Below, in pieces: positions 7,086-12,134 of a DNA stretch of 12,134 nucleotides; positions within the stretch are counted from its first letter, which is position 1; each line of letters starts with the position of its first letter. Source of the DNA: Flavobacteriaceae bacterium (GTDB lineage Bacteria > Bacteroidota > Bacteroidia > Flavobacteriales > Flavobacteriaceae); NCBI GenBank assembly GCA_030590765.1, contig JAUVCP010000019.1:1-12134 (forward strand), in the 5' to 3' direction. Below the pieces are notes generated by a model. The model ran no database searches and was not told the origin of the DNA. It saw nothing but the letters and a program-made list of their open reading frames with translations. The translations under genes and the position numbers were made by a program.

Positions 7086-8456
7086 GTGAAAAAGATTTTA
7101 GTTATAGGAGCGGGGCGTTCAGCTTCTTCTTTGATCAAGTATCTGTTAGATAAATCAAAAGAGGAAAATTTGGAGATTAGAGTTGCAGATATTTCAGTTG
7201 AAAATGCCAAAAAATTGCTGCAGGATCATCCAAATGGTGTTGCGATAGCACTTGACATATTTAATATTGAGGAAAGAAAAAAAGAAATTATAGGTTCAGA
7301 TATTGTTATTTCTATGTTGCCTGCAAGGTTTCATATGGAAGTGGCAAAGGATTGTGTTGAATTTGGAAAACATCTGGTAACAGCATCCTATATTTCCGAC
7401 GAATTAATGGCTTTGGATGAAGAAGTAAAAGCCAAAGGTTTGGTTTTTATGAATGAGATTGGGCTAGATCCGGGGATAGACCATATGAGTGCTATGCAAG
7501 TGATCGACCGTATCAATGATAAGGGAGGTAAAGTACTTCTTTTTGAATCGTTTACAGGAGGTTTGGTTGCTCCCCAAAGTGATAACAACTTGTGGCATTA
7601 TAAATTTACTTGGAATCCGAGGAATGTTGTGGTTGCCGGGCAAGGAGGAGTTGCAAAATTTATTCAGGAAGGTAGGTATAAATATATTCCTTATAATAAA
7701 TTATTCAGGCGTACAGAGTTTTTAGAAATTGAAAATTATGGAAGGTTTGAAGCTTTAGCAAACAGAGATTCTCTAAAATATAGAGAAATTTATGGATTGG
7801 AAGATGTAAAAACTCTTTACAGAGGGACAATAAGAAGAGTAGGTTTTAGCAGAGCCTGGAATATATTTGTTCAATTGGGAATGACCGATGATAGCTATGT
7901 AATGGAAGGATCAGAGCATATGAGTTATCGTGAATTCACAAACTCTTTTTTACCTTATAAACCGTATGATTCTGTTGAATTAAAATTACGTCATTGTCTG
8001 AAAATTGATCAGGATGATGTGATTTGGGATAAACTTTTAGAATTGGATATTTTTAATGACAATAAAATAATTGGATTAAAAGATGCTACACCGGCTCAGA
8101 TTTTACAAAAGATCCTGATGGATAAATGGAAACTGGCAGAAGATGAAAAAGATATGATTGTAATGTATCATAAATTTGGATATGAACTGAATGGGGAGAA
8201 AAAGCAAATAGAGTCGAATATGGTTGTGATTGGCGATGATCAAACTTATACAGCAATGGCAAAAACTGTTGGGTTACCTGTTGCAATTGCTGCTTTAAAA
8301 ATATTAAATGGTGAAATTAAAACTCCCGGAGTTCAATTGCCAATTACTAAAGAAGTGTATGAGCCAATTTTAAAGGAGCTTCAGTCTTATGGAATAAACT
8401 TTAAAGAAAAAAAAGTAAAGTATTTAGGCTATAATCCATTTAATTTGGGAGCTTAG
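7086..8456 (+). CDS. saccharopine reductase/dehydrogenase family oxidoreductase
   Basis: This 456-residue protein has an N-terminal Rossmann fold with GAGRSA (8-13) and an acidic end of the second strand (VADIS, 33-37). The signature NEIGLDPGIDH (123-133), SFTGG (155-159) and the nearby SDNNLWHYKFTWNPR are those of saccharopine reductase (yeast Lys9 type). That enzyme links glutamate with aminoadipate semialdehyde to form saccharopine, or reverses this. In bacteria such proteins are usually assigned to lysine catabolism, but related ones act on other substrates, so the reaction is inferred. The start is GTG at 7086: an in-frame TAG lies at 7080-7082 and the next Met codon would cut into the Rossmann fold. 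It stands alone, ending at a strong terminator. Confidence 0.9.
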   Translation: MKKILVIGAGRSASSLIKYLLDKSKEENLEIRVADISVENAKKLLQDHPNGVAIALDIFNIEERKKEIIGSDIVISMLPARFHMEVAKDCVEFGKHLVTASYISDELMALDEEVKAKGLVFMNEIGLDPGIDHMSAMQVIDRINDKGGKVLLFESFTGGLVAPQSDNNLWHYKFTWNPRNVVVAGQGGVAKFIQEGRYKYIPYNKLFRRTEFLEIENYGRFEALANRDSLKYREIYGLEDVKTLYRGTIRRVGFSRAWNIFVQLGMTDDSYVMEGSEHMSYREFTNSFLPYKPYDSVELKLRHCLKIDQDDVIWDKLLELDIFNDNKIIGLKDATPAQILQKILMDKWKLAEDEKDMIVMYHKFGYELNGEKKQIESNMVVIGDDQTYTAMAKTVGLPVAIAALKILNGEIKTPGVQLPITKEVYEPILKELQSYGINFKEKKVKYLGYNPFNLGA

Positions 8457-8473
8457 TTATTTTAAGCCTTTAT

Positions 8474-8508
8474 AAAAAAGTCAGTATTATTTTTTACTGA
8501 CTTTTTTT
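8474..8508. terminator. bidirectional intrinsic terminator
   Basis: A 13-base-pair stem pairs AAAAAAGTCAGTA (8474-8486) with TACTGACTTTTTT (8495-8507) around an 8-base loop. Each strand leaves a run of Ts after the stem, so it can stop the plus-strand oxidoreductase gene and the minus-strand membrane gene. The last codons and the TAA stop of the minus-strand gene lie inside the hairpin. Confidence 0.88.
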
Positions 8509-9053
8509 ATGCTAAAAATTATCAGAACCACTATTAGGGAAATAAAAAATAATGTTGTGAATATACTTTTACTAATGGTAAAAAAACTATTTAATTGGAC
8601 AACTGAAGGAGTTAAATTTGGGTAATTTTTTAGCATTAAAATAATTCCTATATTTTCAAAATAATCAAAAAGCGCCCCTATAAAAGGTAATAAACTAAGA
8701 TATATATAAGGTGATTTCCATCGATCGATCTTTTGTAAAAAATACACCATAATATAAAAATAAGAAAGTCCGAATAAAAATGGATAAACCATATCTATTG
8801 GGATTTGTCTGTACAAATAAAAGTTTTTTCCTTCTTTTCTTAGTTCTGTAAAAAGTTGTGTAACATAGGCATAAGAATAGCCAAACGGCATTATATCTAA
8901 AATTTTTATTCCATTACTAAACTGGAGTAATTTAGGGATCGTTATGAATATCATAATGGCATACACAAAGCTGGAAATTGTAAAAAATATCAACACTTTT
9001 TTGCCGGTAATATTTTTTGATAATGTATTTGTTAAAGATCTCATTTTGTGCAT
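8487..9053 (-). CDS. hypothetical four-helix membrane protein
   Basis: I do not recognise the family. The 188-residue product has hydrophobic segments at about residues 19-40, 88-106, 115-140 and 157-183, a basic N-terminus and a basic tail (SIKKVSKK). Between the first two helices is a polar region with MPFGYSYAYVTQLF (55-68) and YLYRQIPIDMVYPF (79-92). An acidic-aromatic motif DYFEN (130-134) lies within or at the end of the third helix and could be functionally important. There is no signal peptide apart from the first helix. The start may be ATG 9053 (MHKM) or 9044 (MRSLT). It begins 30 bases after trmN6 with no promoter of its own visible, so it is likely the third gene of the rimM-trmN6 operon. 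Its stop lies in the terminator hairpin. Confidence 0.8.
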   Translation of the reverse strand: MHKMRSLTNTLSKNITGKKVLIFFTISSFVYAIMIFITIPKLLQFSNGIKILDIMPFGYSYAYVTQLFTELRKEGKNFYLYRQIPIDMVYPFLFGLSYFYIMVYFLQKIDRWKSPYIYLSLLPFIGALFDYFENIGIILMLKNYPNLTPSVVQLNSFFTISKSIFTTLFFISLIVVLIIFSIKKVSKK

Positions 9054-9083
9054 ATTTTTGAAAGATTTTGAATTATTGCAGAC

Positions 9084-9800
9084 TTACATTTTTAAATAAA
9101 AATCCTTTACTAAGCTCTTATATTTTTCTGTATAAACATGTCTTTCAATTTCAATTGCTAATTCGTCAATTTTTGAAGTTGTATTTTTAAAACTTAATTG
9201 TAATAGAGATCTTTTAAAATTTGTTTTAATATTCCCTTTAACTCTGGTAATTCTTTGAGGGTATAATTGATTTTCTTCGGCGTAAGCCAAAAAAATATCC
9301 TCTTCATGAAATGGAATAATAAAGGCACAAGTCCCCGTTTTAGATAGTAGTTTCGCTGTTGCGGAAAGTAAAACTTCAAAAGATAAAGTTTTGGTATGCC
9401 TGGCAGTAGCTCTTTTCTTTTCAACTGATTTGAAAGTATCTGTATAAAAAGGTGGATTTGAAATGATTAGTTCATATTTTTCATTAATTTCATCCATAAA
9501 TTCCTGCAAAGATGCGTGGTAACAAAACAACCTGTCACCCCAATCGGAATTTTCAAAATTATCAACAGCTTGTTCATAGGCGTTTGGTTCAATTTCAAGT
9601 GCGTCAATCGTCAATGCATTACATTTTTGCGCAAGTTGTAAAGAGATTAAACCTGTTCCGGTTCCTATATCAAGAATAGAATCTGGTTGATTTGACAGGT
9701 CAACCCATGCACCAAGTAATACGCCATCGGTTCCAACTTTCATAGCAGTTTTATCCTGATAAATGGTAAATTCTTTAAACTGGAATGGTTTGGTATTCAT
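9084..9800 (-). CDS. trmN6: tRNA1(Val) (adenine(37)-N6)-methyltransferase
   Basis: The 238-residue protein is a class I SAM-dependent methyltransferase of the YfiC/TrmN6 type, which methylates N6 of adenine 37 beside the anticodon of valine tRNA in E. coli. The N-terminal motif KVGTDGVLLGAW (21-32) is diagnostic. LDIGTGTGLISL (43-54) is the SAM-binding loop, EIEPNA (69-74) the acidic end of the second strand, and NPPFY (115-119) the N6-adenine methyltransferase signature. The length is normal. It lies 86 bases downstream of rimM on the same strand; the gap holds a repeat and hairpin that might attenuate or process the message. The tRNA target is assumed from the family. Confidence 0.93.
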   Translation of the reverse strand: MNTKPFQFKEFTIYQDKTAMKVGTDGVLLGAWVDLSNQPDSILDIGTGTGLISLQLAQKCNALTIDALEIEPNAYEQAVDNFENSDWGDRLFCYHASLQEFMDEINEKYELIISNPPFYTDTFKSVEKKRATARHTKTLSFEVLLSATAKLLSKTGTCAFIIPFHEEDIFLAYAEENQLYPQRITRVKGNIKTNFKRSLLQLSFKNTTSKIDELAIEIERHVYTEKYKSLVKDFYLKM

Positions 9801-9842
9801 TTTTATAATATTGAAAATTGAGAAATATTGTTTGTCTTAGAA

Positions 9843-9888
9843 TTTCAGTATTCAATTAACTGAATACTGAAACTGTCAACTGAATACT
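9843..9888. repeat. AGTATTCAGTT repeat with hairpin between rimM and trmN6
   Basis: A perfect 12-base inverted repeat, TTTCAGTATTCA (9843-9854) with TGAATACTGAAA (9861-9872), surrounds a 6-base loop. A direct copy of AACTGAATACT occurs at 9858-9868 and again at 9878-9888, exactly 20 bases apart, the second running into the rimM stop codon. Similar ACTGAATACTG-like clusters are, from memory, dispersed between genes in Flavobacteriia genomes. It may act as an RNA processing or attenuation element, as a weak terminator, or be a small mobile repeat remnant. Confidence 0.7.
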
Positions 9889-10414
9889 AATCCATATTCA
9901 TTTCAATCAATCCTTCTGGTGTTTCTACAATTACTTTCTTGTTTTTTCTGTCTATTTTTTTTATAAAACCATCTATCATTGGTATCAATATTTCATTCCC
10001 ATCTTTTTCTATTACAAACAAATCCTGAGCAGTTTTATCATTGATAGAAGTTATTTCACCTACCGCTCCATAATTAATATCTTCTAATGTAAAACCAATG
10101 ATCTCATGAAAATAGAACTGATTACCTGTCAATTTAGGCAAGAGGTTCAGAGGTAAATAAACATCCGTTTTTAAAATTATATCTGCGTCTGCTTCATTGT
10201 TTACATCTTCAAATTGAATTCTCAACTGATTGCCTTTTTGTAATAAACTTTTTTCAATAAAAAAGGGAAGTAGATTTTTACCAAGATCTAAAAATACTGC
10301 ATCTAAATTCTCATAAATATCAGGTTCGTCTGTATCCAGTTTTAAAATAACTTCACCTTTAAAACTGTATTTTTTTACAATTTTTCCTAAATAAAAACAA
10401 TCTTCTTTTTTCAT
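9887..10414 (-). CDS. rimM: ribosome maturation factor RimM
   Basis: RimM binds ribosomal protein S19 and helps assemble the head of the 30S subunit. The 175-residue length is typical. The N-terminal RimM barrel starts FYLGKIVKKYSFKGEV, where the usual HGLKGE motif is YSFKGE, a mild variation. The C-terminal PRC-barrel domain begins near residue 100 (FYFHEIIGF) and contains GAVGEITSI, DLFVIEKDGNEILIP and the closing KKIDRKNKKVIVETPEGL. In many bacteria rimM follows rpsP, but here no rpsP-like frame lies upstream before the divergent peptidase gene. It has its own well-formed promoter and is probably the first gene of rimM-trmN6-membrane protein. Confidence 0.96.
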   Translation of the reverse strand: MKKEDCFYLGKIVKKYSFKGEVILKLDTDEPDIYENLDAVFLDLGKNLLPFFIEKSLLQKGNQLRIQFEDVNNEADADIILKTDVYLPLNLLPKLTGNQFYFHEIIGFTLEDINYGAVGEITSINDKTAQDLFVIEKDGNEILIPMIDGFIKKIDRKNKKVIVETPEGLIEMNMD

Positions 10415-10437
10415 AATGTCTTACCGATAACTATATG

Positions 10438-10468
10438 CAAATTTATTCTTAATTAACAGGATGACAAA
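10438..10468 (-). promoter_or_regulatory. promoter of the rimM operon
   Basis: On the minus strand TTTG (10468-10465) is followed after 19 bases by TAAATTTG (10445-10438). Both elements match the Bacteroidetes consensus exactly, making this the best promoter in the window. The leader before the ATG at 10414 would be about 17 bases. Confidence 0.72.
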
Positions 10469-10552
10469 AGTTATTTTAAATTAGTAAAATAAAAGAGAAC
10501 TATCTTGAAATTATAAGTAACAAATTAGACCTTTTAAAAGTGTTTATTTCGT

Positions 10553-10560
10553 TATTTTTG
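10553..10560 (+). promoter_or_regulatory. -7 box for the M3 peptidase gene
   Basis: TATTTTTG matches TAnnTTTG exactly and lies 25 bases before the ATG at 10586. The -33 region (CTTTTA near 10531) is only a weak match. It is divergent from the rimM promoter, with about 85 bases between them. Confidence 0.5.
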
Positions 10561-10585
10561 TTGCTGAATTTTAAATATTAAGAAT

Positions 10586-12134
10586 ATGGATATGCAACAA
10601 TTAAAAATGTTTAGGAAACTTTTTAGTTTAATTGTTTTGATGGCTTTTATAAGCTGCAAACAGGATGATAAAAAATCAGAAAATAGTAATGAAATGAGTA
10701 CAAATATTTTTCTTGAAGAATGGACAGGACCTTATGAAGGGGTTCCTGCGTTTGATAAAATGAAAATTGAAGATCTGAAAGTAGCTGTAGAAGAGGGTAT
10801 GAAGCTAAATTTAGAAGAAATTGATGCAATTGTTAAAAATACTGAAGCACCAACTTTTGAAAATACGATCGTTGCAATGGAAAGATCAGGAAGTGTTTTG
10901 GATCGTGTTTTTGCTTATTACGGAATTTTAAGAAGTAATATGTCAAGTCCTGAAGCAAGAAAAATTCAGGAAGAACTGGCTCCTGAATTATCAGAATTCA
11001 ATTCAAAAATATCACAAAATGAAAAGTTATTCGGGCGTATCAAAACAGTGTATGATAATTCGTTAAAAAAACCTTTAGAGGCAGATCAGCAAAGGGTAAT
11101 TGATCTTACTTATAAAAGTTTTGCCATGAATGGTGCAGAGCTGGATGATGCAAAGAAAAAAGAATATGCCAAGATAAATAAAGAATTGTCGTCTTTGTAT
11201 ACCACTTTTTCTAATAATGTTTTGCATGATGAAGAGAATTATGTTACTTATTTAAACAAGGATCAACTTGGGGGTTTATCTGATTCTTTTGTTAAATCTG
11301 CTGCAAAAATTGCTTCAGATAAAGGTCATGAAGGTTCTTATGCAATTACTAACACACGTTCTTCAATGGGTCCATTCTTGACTTATTCTACAGAACGAGA
11401 TCTGAGAAAAAAAGTTTGGACCAATTATTACTCAAGAGGTGATAATAATGATACTTATGATAACAAAGAAAATATTGCAAATATATTAAAGCTAAGAAGA
11501 AAAAGAGTTGAGTTGTTGGGCTATAAAAATTATGCAGAATGGAGGTTGCAAGATAGGATGGCAAAAAATCCTAAAAATGTCATGAAACTAATGAATGCGG
11601 TTTGGCCTGCAGCAATAGCACGTGTTCATGAAGAAGTTGCTGATATGCAAGTAGTAGCAGATGCTAATGGAAATGAAATAACCATTGAACCCTGGGATTA
11701 TCGTTATTATGCAGAAAAAGTTAGAAAGAAGAAATACGATCTCGATTCAGAAGAAGTAAAACAATATTTACAATTAGACAAACTGAGAGAAGCTATGTTC
11801 TATGTGGCAGGTAGGTTATTCAATTATGATTTCAAACCGGTTGCAAATGGTACGGTTCCTGTTTTTCAGAAAGATGTAAAAGTTTGGGAAGTTACTGATA
11901 AAGATAGTGGTAAAAATATTGGTTTGTGGTATTTAGATCCCTATGCAAGAACAGGAAAACGTTCCGGAGCATGGGCAACTACGTATAGAAGTCACAGTAC
12001 TTTTGATGGTAATAACAATGTTTTAGCATCCAATAATTCAAATTTTGTAAAACCGGCACCTGGTGAAGCTGTTTTGGTTTCTTGGGATGATGCTACTACT
12101 TTTTTCCATGAATTTGGTCATGCATTACACTTCT
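10586..12134 (+). CDS. M3-family zinc metallopeptidase lipoprotein (Dcp/oligopeptidase type, 3' end outside window)
   Basis: The visible 516 codons have no stop. The N-terminus (MDMQQLKMFRKLF, then SLIVLMAFISC) is a lipoprotein signal with Cys24; starts at 10592 and 10607 are also possible. After the cysteine comes KQDDKK, which resembles the acidic export signal of surface lipoproteins in Flavobacteriia. A long helical region follows, then LWYLDPYARTGKRSGAW (about residues 449-465), typical of Dcp and oligopeptidase A, and the zinc site HEFGH (508-512), whose Glu509 is catalytic. The third zinc ligand lies beyond the window. M3 enzymes cleave short peptides; Dcp removes dipeptides from C-termini. 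Full-length relatives have about 680-720 residues. Nutrient peptide breakdown in the envelope is inferred. Confidence 0.93.
   Translation, partial: MDMQQLKMFRKLFSLIVLMAFISCKQDDKKSENSNEMSTNIFLEEWTGPYEGVPAFDKMKIEDLKVAVEEGMKLNLEEIDAIVKNTEAPTFENTIVAMERSGSVLDRVFAYYGILRSNMSSPEARKIQEELAPELSEFNSKISQNEKLFGRIKTVYDNSLKKPLEADQQRVIDLTYKSFAMNGAELDDAKKKEYAKINKELSSLYTTFSNNVLHDEENYVTYLNKDQLGGLSDSFVKSAAKIASDKGHEGSYAITNTRSSMGPFLTYSTERDLRKKVWTNYYSRGDNNDTYDNKENIANILKLRRKRVELLGYKNYAEWRLQDRMAKNPKNVMKLMNAVWPAAIARVHEEVADMQVVADANGNEITIEPWDYRYYAEKVRKKKYDLDSEEVKQYLQLDKLREAMFYVAGRLFNYDFKPVANGTVPVFQKDVKVWEVTDKDSGKNIGLWYLDPYARTGKRSGAWATTYRSHSTFDGNNNVLASNNSNFVKPAPGEAVLVSWDDATTFFHEFGHALHF

Noticed and set aside
7388..8286. 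Open frames inside the saccharopine-type gene (7388-7588 minus, 7516-7725 plus, 8086-8286 minus)
   Set aside because: All fall within a complete conserved gene and have no recognisable features.
9194..9424. Second minus-strand frame inside trmN6
   Set aside because: It is an alternative frame of the methyltransferase gene; TrmN6 itself is continuous across the region, so no frameshift is implied.
9843..9888. Repeat cluster as a CRISPR array
   Set aside because: The repeats are only 11 bases with 9-base gaps, too short for repeats and spacers, and no cas gene is present.
10647..10829. Minus-strand frame opposite the start of the M3 peptidase
   Set aside because: It covers the lipoprotein signal and early coding region of a clear gene and lacks support.
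1..12134. A new defence, secretion or mobile system across the window
   Set aside because: Nearly every gene belongs to a known housekeeping or lineage-typical family, and there are no integrases, transposases, toxins or nucleases.

Overview
The window is a compact stretch of chromosome from a member of the Bacteroidetes, most likely the Flavobacteriia. The evidence is AT-rich DNA, the gene families present (DUF6048, DUF6452, a GldL-like membrane hairpin, ATP-dependent PEP carboxykinase, a lipoprotein M3 peptidase), start codons preceded by A-rich sequence rather than Shine-Dalgarno motifs, and repeated matches to the Bacteroidetes promoter (TTTG or TTG, about 19 bases, TAnnTTTG). I see no phage, plasmid, insertion sequence, CRISPR, tRNA or rRNA. 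This is mostly housekeeping DNA.

Layout. Positions 1-1831 (minus) hold a tightly packed cassette, read from high to low coordinates: DUF6452 lipoprotein, DUF6048 secreted protein, a 57-residue GldL-like two-helix membrane protein, a 53-residue membrane protein, and a SUI1/YciH-type translation factor cut by the window edge. The genes overlap or nearly touch, and a good promoter at 1889-1917 lies partly in the tail of the next gene. Positions 1903-3312 (minus) are rlmD, possibly translated from a leaderless mRNA. dinB (DNA polymerase IV) follows on the plus strand and converges on pckA (minus), with a 15-bp-stem hairpin between them. Upstream of pckA is a DUF423 membrane protein (minus).

The 6637-7085 gap holds a plus-strand DUF2007-like gene broken by an in-frame TAG. 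Then comes a saccharopine-reductase-type oxidoreductase (plus, GTG start), which converges through a strong bidirectional terminator on a minus-strand operon: rimM, trmN6 and an unrecognised four-helix membrane protein. Between rimM and trmN6 is a small AGTATTCAGTT repeat and hairpin. The window ends inside a plus-strand M3-family zinc peptidase lipoprotein, just past its HEFGH motif.

How the genes work together. Four genes serve the translation apparatus: rlmD (23S rRNA methylation), trmN6 (tRNA methylation), rimM (30S maturation) and the SUI1-type factor. pckA and the saccharopine-type enzyme belong to central carbon and amino-acid metabolism, dinB to lesion bypass, and the lipoproteins to the cell envelope. 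I did not find a convincing new multi-gene system. The best leads are the amber-interrupted DUF2007 gene, the overlapping small membrane proteins next to the SUI1 factor, the rlmD start-site architecture, and the unknown membrane protein behind trmN6.
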